Assembly (NCBI GenBank): GCA_022360435.1
Contig: JAKSCU010000545.1
Coordinates: 1-35,177 of the forward strand
Reading direction: 5' to 3'
DNA length: 35,177 nucleotides
Source: Bacillota bacterium
Lineage (GTDB): Bacteria; Bacillota; Desulfotomaculia; Desulfotomaculales; Desulfallaceae
Of this stretch, positions 1 to 9,682 are shown in pieces. The notes under the pieces were generated by a model, which worked only from the letters and a program-made list of their open reading frames with translations, did not search any database and was not told the origin of the DNA. A program made the position numbers and the translations under genes. Within the stretch, counting starts at the first letter, position 1. Each line of letters begins with the position of its first letter.

Positions 1-104
1 ATACTTTCATAAAATATACAAATAAGCCGGAATGATAAATAAGCCGCTTTGTCTACAACTGGAAGTCATGTTGGTCGTTTAACTTTAAAATAGGAGGTGA
101 TTTT

Positions 105-311
105 ATGGATACATCATCAAAAATAGGCTTCTTTTATATTTTGGGCATGTTATTAATACCCGGCATTTTGTTTCTTGTAACCGCAATTCTTTATTGGCTC
201 TGGAATATAACCATGCCCCAGGTGTTTAACCTAAAGGAAATTACATATTGGCAAGCTTTCAGGCTATTATTGATATCCGCAATACTTTTCGGCGGTCCTG
301 TTTTTTTATAA
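105..311 (+). CDS. small two-TM hypothetical membrane protein
   Basis: 68 aa ORF with two hydrophobic segments, AGGAGGTG RBS upstream; resembles a widespread small-protein pattern (W-N-x-x-MP-x-[VL]F-x-L-x-x-IT-[YF]-W-QA...ILFGG). Confidence 0.65.
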   Translation: MDTSSKIGFFYILGMLLIPGILFLVTAILYWLWNITMPQVFNLKEITYWQAFRLLLISAILFGGPVFL

Positions 312-368
312 CACATCGGTTGGTTAATCGTATACCTCTAATTGCAATTTTAAATAAGGGGTGAAAAA

Positions 369-593
369 TTGGAATTTAATGCTACATCAATAGCGCAAGT
401 TTTTAATTTTATTTTTTTGCTTTTGGTTATATATATATTGGTTTATCTATTATTCATAAGACCCGGGAGATGGATGCAAGCAAACCGGCAGCGAGAGGAA
501 GAAATATTGAACAAGCTGGACCAATTGATTGAGTTGCAAGAAAAAAACATTCAACAGGTCCAACGGGTCATTAGCAACCAAAACAATAAATGA
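369..593 (+). CDS. small single-TM protein with a charged coiled-coil-like C-terminus
   Basis: 74 aa ORF, TTG start preceded by GGGGTG; hydrophobic N-terminus followed by an E/K/Q-rich helix; close behind the previous small gene. Confidence 0.55.
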   Translation: MEFNATSIAQVFNFIFLLLVIYILVYLLFIRPGRWMQANRQREEEILNKLDQLIELQEKNIQQVQRVISNQNNK

Positions 594-610
594 ATTGCGC
601 CGGCAAAAAC

Positions 611-650
611 TACGGCTCGCTCAAAGTAAGCGAACCGTGGTGTTAAAATT
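611..650. terminator. putative terminator hairpin
   Basis: ACGGcTCGCT-caaagta-AGCGAaCCGT followed by an AT-rich stretch (TTAAAATTTTCATTTTCTT), between convergent genes. Confidence 0.4.
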
Positions 651-680
651 TTCATTTTCTTACCGTATCACCGGCTTGAG

Positions 681-1778
681 TTAAATTGGTATTAACCGGT
701 ACTCCCTGACGCCCAGTCCCATTTTTTCGCCATAGGCTAGTTGTACCGACCAGTCGACATTCTTGTACAGCGTCCCGAACTTGTCTTTGGTATCCGGATT
801 ATCCGCCAGCCGGGAGCCGGGCAAGGCTTTTTCCCCATTCACCAGGTCAATGCAGGCCTGATCTAGGGCCACCGGGTCCCGGGAGGCAAGGATGCCTATA
901 TCCCGCACCACCGGGGAGTCGTTAAATGAGCAACAATCACATTCCGGGGAGACGTTCATCACAAAGGAAATGTGCACGGCTTTATCCTGCTTGTTTTTTA
1001 GAGCACCCATGGTGTATTCCACAATTTTTTCCTGCACCACGTCGGGCCGGGATTTCCAGTTGATGCCGATGGCTCTCTCGGGACAGGTTACCGTGCATTC
1101 GCCGCAGCCCCAGCACAATTGTTCGTCAATGGCGGCGTGGGTTTCCACATTGATGGCTCCGGCCGGGCACCAGTGGGAACACATGCCGCAGGCCAGGCAT
1201 TTTTCTGCTTTTACCCTGGGCAGTACGTCTGAATGCATCATCTGCTTGCCGCTCCGGCTGCCCAAACCCATGCCGATATTCTTCAGGGTGCCGCCAAATC
1301 CGGTCAACTCGTGTCCTTTGAAATGGGTTATTGATACCAGGGCGTTGGCATGGACGGCGGCGCTGCCGATTTTGACTTCCTGGAAATGCATTCCTTTGAT
1401 GGGGATATTGACATACTCCTTGCCCGTCAGTCCATCGGCAATAATCAGCGGCGCATTGACCACCGCAAAATCAAAACCGTTCCAAACAGCCGTTTCCAGG
1501 TGATCGACGGAATTGGCCCGGCTGCCCACGTACAAGGTGTTGGCGTCGGTGAGAAATGGCTTGCCTCCGGCGGCCCGGACACTATCGACAATCAAACGCA
1601 CAAATTGGGGTCTGATATAAGCCAGATTGCCTTTTTCCCCAAAGTGAATCTTTAACGCCACCAAGTCATTTTTTTTAACTATATCCATCAGACCCGCTCT
1701 TTTGCAAAGCCCGGCAAGCTTGTCCAACAAATTTTCCTTGCTGCTGGCACGCAAATCGGTAAAAAAAACTTCCGCCAT
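681..1778 (-). CDS. DUF362 domain-containing protein with two 4Fe-4S ferredoxin motifs
   Basis: MAEVFFTDLRASSKENL...; CLACGMCSHWCPAG and CWGCGECTVTCPERA motifs; start chosen at 1778 (RBS AAGGAGGG just upstream) rather than the longer ORF start at 1877. Confidence 0.85.
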   Translation of the reverse strand: MAEVFFTDLRASSKENLLDKLAGLCKRAGLMDIVKKNDLVALKIHFGEKGNLAYIRPQFVRLIVDSVRAAGGKPFLTDANTLYVGSRANSVDHLETAVWNGFDFAVVNAPLIIADGLTGKEYVNIPIKGMHFQEVKIGSAAVHANALVSITHFKGHELTGFGGTLKNIGMGLGSRSGKQMMHSDVLPRVKAEKCLACGMCSHWCPAGAINVETHAAIDEQLCWGCGECTVTCPERAIGINWKSRPDVVQEKIVEYTMGALKNKQDKAVHISFVMNVSPECDCCSFNDSPVVRDIGILASRDPVALDQACIDLVNGEKALPGSRLADNPDTKDKFGTLYKNVDWSVQLAYGEKMGLGVREYRLIPI

Positions 1779-1858
1779 AAAAAATCCCTCCTTATCTATG
1801 AGACAGTTTACCATACAATGGGTAGAACAGCCAATGCCTCGTCTATTAATTACCTGTG

Positions 1859-1888
1859 TTGACACTTGCCGATACAACTTGTTATAAT
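1859..1888 (+). promoter_or_regulatory. sigma70/sigmaA promoter for hpt
   Basis: TTGACA (1859-1864), 18-nt spacer, TATAAT (1883-1888). Confidence 0.75.
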
Positions 1889-1917
1889 AACGCAGATTTT
1901 AACAAGGAGGAATTTAC

Positions 1918-2457
1918 TTGCGTCAAGGAGTGGAAAGGGTTTTAATCTCCCGGGCGGAAATTGATTCCAAGGTGCGGGAATTGGCCCGGGCCTTGGACCG
2001 AGAATATGCCGGCAAAAATCTGTTGATTGTGGGCATTTTAAAAGGCGCCATGATCTTTATGTCGGACCTGGCACGGGCTATGACCATAGATGTCCAGTTC
2101 GACTTCATGGCGGTATCCAGTTACGGATCCTCCAGCAAGTCCACAGGCGTAGTCCGTATTCAAAAAGACCTGGACCAGAACATCCAGGGGCGGCACGTGC
2201 TGGTGGTGGAAGACATTGTAGATACCGGCCTGACCCTGAATTATCTGCTGGAAATCCTGAAAGCGCGGGAACCGGCCAGCGTGCGTATATGTACGTTGCT
2301 TGACAAACCTTCCCGCCGTGAGGTGGAGGTTCCGGTGGATTTCAACGGTTTCGCCATCCCCGACGAATTTGCGGTGGGGTATGGCCTGGACTATAATGAA
2401 ATGTACCGGAACCTGCCGGAAATTTACGTTTTGAAAAGGGAAGTGGACACTTATTAA
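1918..2457 (+). CDS. hpt: hypoxanthine phosphoribosyltransferase
   Basis: 179 aa; VVEDIVDTGLTLNYLLEIL PRPP-binding motif; AAGGAGG RBS, TTG start. Confidence 0.93.
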   Translation: MRQGVERVLISRAEIDSKVRELARALDREYAGKNLLIVGILKGAMIFMSDLARAMTIDVQFDFMAVSSYGSSSKSTGVVRIQKDLDQNIQGRHVLVVEDIVDTGLTLNYLLEILKAREPASVRICTLLDKPSRREVEVPVDFNGFAIPDEFAVGYGLDYNEMYRNLPEIYVLKREVDTY

Positions 2458-2490
2458 GCATTTAATCATACTCCGAGGAGGGCTGCGCCC

Positions 2491-4032
2491 ATGTCTGTTC
2501 CCCGGCAGGAATTAATTATCGTAGTGGATTTCGGCGGCCAGTATAGTCAGTTGATTGCCCGCCGCATCCGTGAATGTCACGTTTTTTGTGAGATGCTTCC
2601 TTATAACACGCCGCTCCAGGAAATATTGGACAAAAACCCCCGGGGCCTTATATTTTCCGGCGGACCCTCCAGCGTTTACCAGACGGGGGCGCCGCATATA
2701 GACCCGGCTATTTACGATTTGAAAATTCCCCTGCTGGGTATTTGTTACGGCATGCAATTGATGGCCTTTCAATTGGGCGGGCGGGTAAGCCGGTCGGAAA
2801 TGCGCGAGTACGGGCGAACAGAGATTGAGGTTTTTCCCGAGGGCGGGCTGCTTGGCTGTATGGGCGAGCGGGACCATTGCTGGATGAGCCACGGGGACCG
2901 GGTGGAAGCGCCGCCCCCGGGGTTCAAGGTGTTGGCCAAAACAGAAAAGGTGTCGGTGTCGGCCATGGCCGACGCCGCAAGAAAACTCTACGCGGTGCAA
3001 TTTCACCCCGAAGTGGCGCACACTCCCCGGGGACAGGACATATTGCGCTATTTTCTGTTTGATATATGCAAATGCTCCGGCAACTGGACCATGGACTCTT
3101 TCATCGAGCAAACCGTGGCGGAAATTAGGGACAAGGCCGGCAAACAACGGGTGCTGTGCGCCCTGAGCGGCGGTGTGGATTCTTCGGTGGCGGCGGTGCT
3201 GGTACACCGGGCCATCGGCGACCGGTTGACCTGCGTTTTCGTGAACCACGGCCTGCTGCGCAAAGATGAGGCCCGGTCGGTACAAGAGGTGTTCAGGGAT
3301 CAATTCAATATCAACCTGGTTTACGTGGACGCCTCGGAGCGTTTTTTGGCCAGGCTTGCAGGGGTCACCGACCCGGAACGGAAAAGAAAAATCATCGGCG
3401 AAGAATTTATCAGGGTGTTCGAGGAGGAAGCCGGTAAAATTGGCGCAATAGATTTCCTTGTCCAGGGCACCTTGTATCCCGACGTGGTGGAAAGCGGCAC
3501 CGCCACCGCCGCGGTAATCAAGTCGCACCACAACGTGGGCGGGCTGCCCGAAAATATGCGCCTGTCCCTTATCGAGCCGCTGCGCTGGCTGTTCAAGGAC
3601 GAAGTGCGCAACGTGGGCGAAGAACTGGGCATGCCCCGGAGCGTCGTCTGGCGCCAGCCCTTCCCCGGGCCCGGCTTGGCCGTGCGTATCCTGGGTGAAG
3701 TTACCCCGGAAAAAGTGGCTATACTGCAAGAAGCCGACGCCATAGTCACCGGAGAAATCGCCAAAGCCGGCCTGGACCGGGAAATATGGCAGTACTTTGC
3801 CGTCCTGCCCGGCCTGTACAGCGTTGGCGTAATGGGCGACGAGCGTACTTACGCCCACACCCTGGGTATCCGGGCCGTCTGCTCACATGACGGTATGACC
3901 GCCGACTGGGCCAGGATACCTTACGATGTGCTGGAGCGCATATCCTCCCGCATTGTCAGCGAAATTAAGGAAATCAACCGGGTGGTTTACGATATCACAT
4001 CCAAACCGCCGGCCACAATAGAATGGGAATAG
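2491..4032 (+). CDS. guaA: GMP synthase (glutamine-hydrolyzing)
   Basis: 513 aa; GATase ([13 protein letters not shown]) and ATP-PPase ([12 protein letters not shown]) motifs, C-terminal KPPATIEWE. Confidence 0.97.
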   Translation: MSVPRQELIIVVDFGGQYSQLIARRIRECHVFCEMLPYNTPLQEILDKNPRGLIFSGGPSSVYQTGAPHIDPAIYDLKIPLLGICYGMQLMAFQLGGRVSRSEMREYGRTEIEVFPEGGLLGCMGERDHCWMSHGDRVEAPPPGFKVLAKTEKVSVSAMADAARKLYAVQFHPEVAHTPRGQDILRYFLFDICKCSGNWTMDSFIEQTVAEIRDKAGKQRVLCALSGGVDSSVAAVLVHRAIGDRLTCVFVNHGLLRKDEARSVQEVFRDQFNINLVYVDASERFLARLAGVTDPERKRKIIGEEFIRVFEEEAGKIGAIDFLVQGTLYPDVVESGTATAAVIKSHHNVGGLPENMRLSLIEPLRWLFKDEVRNVGEELGMPRSVVWRQPFPGPGLAVRILGEVTPEKVAILQEADAIVTGEIAKAGLDREIWQYFAVLPGLYSVGVMGDERTYAHTLGIRAVCSHDGMTADWARIPYDVLERISSRIVSEIKEINRVVYDITSKPPATIEWE

Positions 4033-4061
4033 TAGAGAAACCCAATTTTGCCCGGGCTTAC

Positions 4062-4090
4062 TTGACTACCTGAACAGCATGGTTTAATAT
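4062..4090 (+). promoter_or_regulatory. sigmaA promoter driving the riboswitch-purB transcript
   Basis: TTGACT (4062-4067), 17-nt spacer, TAATAT (4085-4090). Confidence 0.65.
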
Positions 4091-4130
4091 TATTTGGGAA
4101 GGTATTTATGCAGTATAACTACAAAAAATG

Positions 4131-4258
4131 AGAGAAAGTGTACCTAGGGTTCCACGCTGGTTTTCCGGCGGTTCGGTCCAAGCGGTACAGGCAGCGCCCG
4201 GTTTTTAAGGCGCGGCTACACCGATCGGGATAAAAGCCCTGGCGGGTAGGTTTCCTCA
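4131..4258 (+). ncRNA. ykkC-family riboswitch aptamer, probable subtype 2b (PRPP)
   Basis: Ordered ykkC-family signatures: CCTAGGGTTCC ... GGTCCAAG ... CTACACCG ... GGGATAAAAGCCC; located immediately upstream of purB and the pur block. Confidence 0.8.
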
Positions 4259-4290
4259 AGCTAACCTGCCGCCGGGCTTTCATATTATTG
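4233..4290 (+). terminator. putative riboswitch-controlled intrinsic terminator
   Basis: AAAGCCCtGGCGGgtAGGTT ... AACCTgCCGCCGGGCTTT followed by CATATTATTGT; the 5' arm uses the aptamer's conserved AAAAGCCC segment, giving mutually exclusive folds. Confidence 0.6.
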
Positions 4291-4367
4291 TGTCGGGCCA
4301 TGGGACGGTTTAGTCTTAAAAAACCGTCCCACAATGGTTACCTAAATCCATGCTGGGGGTAGCAATA

Positions 4368-5660
4368 TTGATTGATCGCTATACTTTGCCTGAAATGAAG
4401 GCTGTCTGGTCTCTGGAAAACAAGTATCGCAAGTGGTTGGACGTGGAAATACACGCCTGCGAAGCATTGGCCCGCAAGGGCGATATTCCGGCCGACGCGC
4501 TGAAGGAAATCAAGGAAAAAGCAAACTTTACCGTGCAGCGTATTGATGAAATAGAGGCTGTAACCAACCATGACGTAATCGCATTTTTGACCTGCGTGGC
4601 GGAATATGTGGGGGACGCTTCCAAATACATACACCTGGGGCTGACATCATCGGATGTCCTGGATACTGCTTTGGCCGTACAGATGAAAGAAGCCGGTGAA
4701 TTAATACTGCGGCGTTTGGAAAAGCTGCGGGAGGTGCTGCTGGAAAAAGCCGGGGAACACCGCAACACCATGATGATCGGGCGCACCCACGGCATCCACG
4801 CCGAGCCCACCACCTTCGGCTTAAAAATGCTGCTCTGGGTGGCGGAAACCCAGCGCAATATCAAGCGGATGAAAGACGCCCTGGACACCGTCGGCGCGGG
4901 GAAGATTTCCGGCGCCGTGGGCACATACGCCAACATCGACCCCTTTGTGGAAGAATATGTATGCCAAAAGCTCGGTCTCAAGCCCGCCCGGGTGTCCACC
5001 CAGGTGCTGCAACGGGACCGGCACGCTGAATACATGTCCACCCTGGCCGTTATCGGCAGTTCCCTGGACAAGTTCGCCACCGAAATCAGAAGCCTGCAGC
5101 GCACCGACATCCTGGAGGTCGAGGAATACTTCAAGAAAGGTCAAAAAGGCTCCTCCGCCATGCCTCACAAACGCAATCCCATCACTACCGAGCGCATAAG
5201 CGGTTTGGCCCGGCTATTGCGCGGTAACGCCTTGGTCGCCATGGAAAACGTGGCCCTATGGCACGAACGGGACATCTCCCACTCTTCGGTGGAGCGGGTT
5301 GTTATCCCGGACAGCGCCACGACCTTGGATTATATGCTGTACAAGTTTACCGACGTAATGGAAAACCTGATTGTGTATCCCGAAAACATGAAAAAGAACC
5401 TGGACCGCACCCACGGGCTCATCTTCTCCCAACGGGTGCTGCTGGCCCTGGTGGACAAGGGCCTGACCCGGGAAAGAGCTTACGAACTGGTGCAACGCAA
5501 CGCCATGCGCTCCTGGAACCGGGGGGAAAACTTCAAGCAGCTGCTGTTAAACGACAATGACATAGCTGCCGCGCTGCCACCGGATGAAATAAACGAATTG
5601 TTTGATCACACTTATCACCTGCGGCACCTGGATGAAATTTACCGGCGTTTTGAATTGTAG
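4368..5660 (+). CDS. purB: adenylosuccinate lyase
   Basis: [10 protein letters not shown] signature; TTG start at 4368 ([11 protein letters not shown]) preferred over the ORF-track ATG at 4350 because GGGGGT lies ~10 nt upstream of it and the family N-terminus fits. Confidence 0.93.
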   Translation: MIDRYTLPEMKAVWSLENKYRKWLDVEIHACEALARKGDIPADALKEIKEKANFTVQRIDEIEAVTNHDVIAFLTCVAEYVGDASKYIHLGLTSSDVLDTALAVQMKEAGELILRRLEKLREVLLEKAGEHRNTMMIGRTHGIHAEPTTFGLKMLLWVAETQRNIKRMKDALDTVGAGKISGAVGTYANIDPFVEEYVCQKLGLKPARVSTQVLQRDRHAEYMSTLAVIGSSLDKFATEIRSLQRTDILEVEEYFKKGQKGSSAMPHKRNPITTERISGLARLLRGNALVAMENVALWHERDISHSSVERVVIPDSATTLDYMLYKFTDVMENLIVYPENMKKNLDRTHGLIFSQRVLLALVDKGLTRERAYELVQRNAMRSWNRGENFKQLLLNDNDIAAALPPDEINELFDHTYHLRHLDEIYRRFEL

Positions 5661-5673
5661 AGGAAGTGTTGCA

Positions 5674-6393
5674 ATGATCAAAAAAGAATTGTTGTACGAG
5701 GGTAAAGCCAAAAAGATATTTCGCACCGACGACCCAAACTTGCTTTGGGTGGAATACAAAGACGACGCCACAGCCTTTAACGGGCTTAAAAAAGGCGCTG
5801 TCAGCGGCAAAGGCGAACTGAACAACAAGATTTCAGCCCACTTTTTCCGCCTGTTGGCCCAAAACGGCATTGAATCTCATCTTGTGGCGGAAAAATCCCA
5901 CCGGGAGATGGTGGTTAAATCCCTGCAGATCATCAGGGTGGAAGTGGTGCTGCGCAATATCGCCGCCGGCAGCCTGTCCAAGCGTCTGGGCCTGCCGGAA
6001 GGCACGGTATTGCCCTCCACCGTGGTGGAATATTATTATAAAAACGACGAACTGCACGACCCGCTGGTTAACGACGACCACATCAGGATTTTGGACCTGG
6101 CCACACCGGAACAGATGTCCGAGATAAAAGAAATCGCTCTCAAGGTTAATGAAGTGCTGCGCGCCCACCTGGCTGAGCGGGAACTGGATCTCATCGACTT
6201 CAAGCTGGAATTTGGTCTGCATAACGGCCAAATCATATTGGGGGACGAAATTTCACCGGACACTTGCCGCTTCTGGGACAAAAACACCCGGAAAAAGCTG
6301 GATAAAGACCGCTTCCGCCAGGACCTGGGCGACGTGGAACAAGCATACCGGGAGGTATACCGCCGCTTGACGGGTAAGCAACATACGGGGTGA
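5674..6393 (+). CDS. purC: phosphoribosylaminoimidazole-succinocarboxamide synthase (SAICAR synthetase)
   Basis: [15 protein letters not shown]-terminus; DFKLEFG and [13 protein letters not shown] motifs; start moved to 5674. Confidence 0.95.
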   Translation: MIKKELLYEGKAKKIFRTDDPNLLWVEYKDDATAFNGLKKGAVSGKGELNNKISAHFFRLLAQNGIESHLVAEKSHREMVVKSLQIIRVEVVLRNIAAGSLSKRLGLPEGTVLPSTVVEYYYKNDELHDPLVNDDHIRILDLATPEQMSEIKEIALKVNEVLRAHLAERELDLIDFKLEFGLHNGQIILGDEISPDTCRFWDKNTRKKLDKDRFRQDLGDVEQAYREVYRRLTGKQHTG

Positions 6394-6482
6394 CAAGTCA
6401 ACCTTAACCCATTCGCCGTAAAAGCGCGTTCATTCGGTTAAAGAAAAAATATCTGCCTGGGATAATATTTGGGGGAGATAAA

Positions 6483-7919
6483 ATGGTCGGCCGTCCGACC
6501 CGGTGCTTAAAAACAATTGACTTGCATGATAAACCCCGGGAGGAGTGCGGTGTGTTCGGCATTTACGCCCCGGGGCACGATTTGGCCGGGCTCACTTACT
6601 ACGGCCTTTACGCTTTGCAGCATCGGGGCCAGGAAAGCGCCGGCATCGCCGTCGCGGACGGTTCCAGGGTGCAGCTTTACAAAGGCATGGGGCTGGTGTC
6701 CGAGGTATTCTCAGGCAACCAGTTGAGCAACTTGAAAGGCCATGTGGCCATCGGGCATGTGCGCTACTCCACCACCGGCTCCAGTCACCCGGTAAACGCG
6801 CAACCCTTGTTGTTCCGCTATGCCGGAGGCATGCTGGGACTGGCCCACAACGGCAATTTAACCAACGTCACCGAGCTGCGCTCACAACTATTGAACACCG
6901 GTTCAGTGTTCCAGTCTTCCACCGACAGCGAAGTAATTGTCAATATCATTGCCCGCTTTGCCCAGAACAACCTGGTCGACGGGCTGATCAAGAGCATGAT
7001 TGACGTCAGGGGCTCCTACTCGCTGGTAATCATCACCGAAAACAAGCTGCTGACCCTGCGTGACCCCCATGGTTTCCGCCCGCTGTGCGTCGGCGCGCTG
7101 GGAGACGGTTACGTGGTTGCATCCGAGTCCTGCGCTCTGGATACGGTGGGGGCCATGTTTATCCGGGACGTGCAGCCCGGCGAAATTTTGGTTATTGATG
7201 AAAACGGCCTGGAATCCATTCAGGTTCTCAAGCCGCGCAAACGGGCCCACTGTATATTTGAATACATTTATTTCGCCCGTCCCGACAGCGTGCTTGACGG
7301 TTTTAACGTGTACAGGACACGGCAGCAAATGGGACGCGCGCTGGCTGCCGAATACAAGGTGGAAGCCGATATAGTCATTCCGGTGCCCGACTCGGGCACC
7401 GCGGCGGCCCGCGGCTTCGCCGAAGCGTCGGGCATCCCTTTTGAAGAAGGACTGATGAAAAACCGGTACATCGGGCGAACCTTTATCCAGCCTTCCCAGG
7501 ACATGCGGGACCTCGGGGTGCGGCTGAAATTAAACCCGGTGCGCGAAGTGCTGGACGGCAAGCGGGTGGTTATGGTGGACGACTCCATTGTCCGCGGCAC
7601 CACCAGCCATAAAATAGTGGCCATGCTGCGAGACTGCGGGGTGCGGGAAGTGCATATGTGCCTGAGCTCACCGCCCATCACCCATTCCTGCTATTACGGC
7701 ATTGATACCTCCAACGAGCAGGAATTGATCGCCGCCCAAAAAACACCGGATCAAATACGTCAGTGCATCAACGCCGACGGATTGCACTATCTTTCCCTGG
7801 AGGGGCTGCTGAATATTTTCGGCGCCGCCCGGGATAATTTCTGCACGGCCTGCTTCAACGGGAACTACCCGGTGGAAGTGGTCAAGCCCAGGGATGCAGG
7901 CAAGTACAATCTGGAATAG
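6483..7919 (+). CDS. purF: amidophosphoribosyltransferase
   Basis: EECGVFGIY N-terminal nucleophile site after a propeptide; VVMVDDSIVRGTTS PRPP motif. Confidence 0.96.
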   Translation: MVGRPTRCLKTIDLHDKPREECGVFGIYAPGHDLAGLTYYGLYALQHRGQESAGIAVADGSRVQLYKGMGLVSEVFSGNQLSNLKGHVAIGHVRYSTTGSSHPVNAQPLLFRYAGGMLGLAHNGNLTNVTELRSQLLNTGSVFQSSTDSEVIVNIIARFAQNNLVDGLIKSMIDVRGSYSLVIITENKLLTLRDPHGFRPLCVGALGDGYVVASESCALDTVGAMFIRDVQPGEILVIDENGLESIQVLKPRKRAHCIFEYIYFARPDSVLDGFNVYRTRQQMGRALAAEYKVEADIVIPVPDSGTAAARGFAEASGIPFEEGLMKNRYIGRTFIQPSQDMRDLGVRLKLNPVREVLDGKRVVMVDDSIVRGTTSHKIVAMLRDCGVREVHMCLSSPPITHSCYYGIDTSNEQELIAAQKTPDQIRQCINADGLHYLSLEGLLNIFGAARDNFCTACFNGNYPVEVVKPRDAGKYNLE

Positions 7920-7942
7920 TTCCCTAAGAACGGGGGAGACAA

Positions 7943-8983
7943 ATGCCGGAAAAAAAGCCTCTTACTTACGCCGACTCGGGAGTGGACATCGAAGCCGGCA
8001 ACCGCGCCGTGGAAATGATGAAAAAAACCGTGTCCTCCACACACAGGCCCGGTGTATTGACGGGTATCGGCGGTTTCGGGGCGCTGTTTGCGCTGGATAT
8101 CGCCAAGTACACCGCGCCGGTGTTGGTATCCGGCACCGACGGCGTGGGCACAAAATTGCGTATAGCCTTTATGCTGAATAAACATGACACCATCGGCATT
8201 GATGTCGTGGCCATGTGCGTAAACGACATCCTCACCCTGGGAGCGGAACCGCTCTTTTTTCTTGATTACCTGGCGGTTGGCCGGTTGGAGCCCGCCAAGG
8301 TGACGGATATAGTGTCGGGCGTGGCCGGGGGCTGCCGACAGGCGGGCTGCGCCTTAATCGGCGGCGAAACCGCCGAAATGCCGGATTTCTACGGCGCCGG
8401 TGAATACGACATCGCCGGCTTTGCCGTCGGCGTGGTTGACAAGCCCAAAATAATAGACCCAAGCGCCATTGCGCCCGGTGACGTTTTAATCGGCCTGCCC
8501 TCCTCGGGCCTGCACAGCAACGGGTATTCCCTAGCCCGGAAGGTGCTGCTGGACCGGGGTGAACACCGGATGGACCGGGAGCACCCGGCGCTGGGTCGCA
8601 CCCTGGGCGAGGAATTACTTTCTCCCACCAGGATTTACGTTAAAACCGTACTGCCGCTGTTGGACAAGCTTCTTGTCAAGGGCATTGCGCATATAACCGG
8701 CGGCGGCCTTTTGGAAAACATACCCCGCATACTGCCGGCCGGAACCGCAGCCAGGCTCGACACCGGCGCCTGGGACACGCCGGCGGTATTCGGAATTATC
8801 GCCCGGGAGGGCCCGGTGGAAAGGGCGGAAATGTTCCGGGTGTTCAACATGGGCATCGGCCTGGTGCTGGCAGTGGCGGCAAAACAGGCCGGAGACGTAA
8901 TGAGTGAATTAAAATCCTTTGGCGAAGAAGGCTGTGTCATCGGCGAGGTAATCAGCGGGGACGGCAAGGTATATCTCGATTAA
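7943..8983 (+). CDS. purM: phosphoribosylformylglycinamidine cyclo-ligase
   Basis: [41 protein letters not shown] motifs. Confidence 0.96.
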   Translation: MPEKKPLTYADSGVDIEAGNRAVEMMKKTVSSTHRPGVLTGIGGFGALFALDIAKYTAPVLVSGTDGVGTKLRIAFMLNKHDTIGIDVVAMCVNDILTLGAEPLFFLDYLAVGRLEPAKVTDIVSGVAGGCRQAGCALIGGETAEMPDFYGAGEYDIAGFAVGVVDKPKIIDPSAIAPGDVLIGLPSSGLHSNGYSLARKVLLDRGEHRMDREHPALGRTLGEELLSPTRIYVKTVLPLLDKLLVKGIAHITGGGLLENIPRILPAGTAARLDTGAWDTPAVFGIIAREGPVERAEMFRVFNMGIGLVLAVAAKQAGDVMSELKSFGEEGCVIGEVISGDGKVYLD

Positions 8984-9008
8984 ATATTACCGGCGGGGGT
9001 GGGGGAGT

Positions 9009-9620
9009 ATGAACAAACTGAATATTGGTGTGGTGGCCTCGGGCCGGGGCTCCAACCTCCAGTCCATCATGGACGCCTGTGCCGGGGAGCTTATACCGGC
9101 CCGGGTGGCGGCAGTACTCAGTGACAACAAAGACGCCTTTGCCCTGGAAAGGGCGCGCCGGGCGAGCATACCGGCGTTTCATGCGGATTTCGACAGTTTT
9201 CCCGGCAAACCGGCATACGAACGGAGTATCATAAATATTTTGAATGAACACGGCGTTGAACTGGTGTGCCTGGCCGGATACATGCGCCTGGTGGGTCGAG
9301 ACTTGCTGGCCGCCTTTCCGGGCCGGATTATGAACATCCATCCCGCCTTGCTGCCGGCTTTCCCGGGGTTGCACGCCCAGGAGCAAGCCTGGAAGCACGG
9401 GGTTAGATTCAGCGGCTGCACCGTACACTTCGTGGACGAGGGTGTGGATACCGGCCCCATCATTATCCAGGCCGTGGTGCCGGTGCGTCCAAGCGACACC
9501 GCGGAAGATTTGGCCGGCCGCATCCTGGAGCAGGAACACCGCATCTACCCCGAAGCCGTCAAACTGTTCGCCGAGGGTAAGCTGGAAATAGACGGCCGTA
9601 AAGTACGCATCATTGCTTGA
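9009..9620 (+). CDS. purN: phosphoribosylglycinamide formyltransferase
   Basis: GVVASGRGSNLQSIMD, CLAGYMRLV, NIHPALLPAFPG motifs. Confidence 0.95.
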   Translation: MNKLNIGVVASGRGSNLQSIMDACAGELIPARVAAVLSDNKDAFALERARRASIPAFHADFDSFPGKPAYERSIINILNEHGVELVCLAGYMRLVGRDLLAAFPGRIMNIHPALLPAFPGLHAQEQAWKHGVRFSGCTVHFVDEGVDTGPIIIQAVVPVRPSDTAEDLAGRILEQEHRIYPEAVKLFAEGKLEIDGRKVRIIA

Positions 9621-9682
9621 ACTCAACTTGCACCAAATGAAACTTGCAACACCTGGCACCTAAGGAGAAAGGAGGGGCTTTT

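Noticed and set aside
2512-3858. 448 aa minus-strand ORF antisense to guaA
   Set aside because: Shadow ORF of a GC-rich, strongly coding plus-strand gene; no family motifs, low-complexity H/G/Q-rich translation. The same applies to other antisense or out-of-frame ORFs in the track (e.g. 4379-5134, 9935-10501, 11285-12112, 22481-23449, 30462-31286).
4119-4334. 71 aa minus-strand ORF
   Set aside because: Lies entirely over the ykkC-family riboswitch and its terminator; explained by RNA structure on the plus strand.
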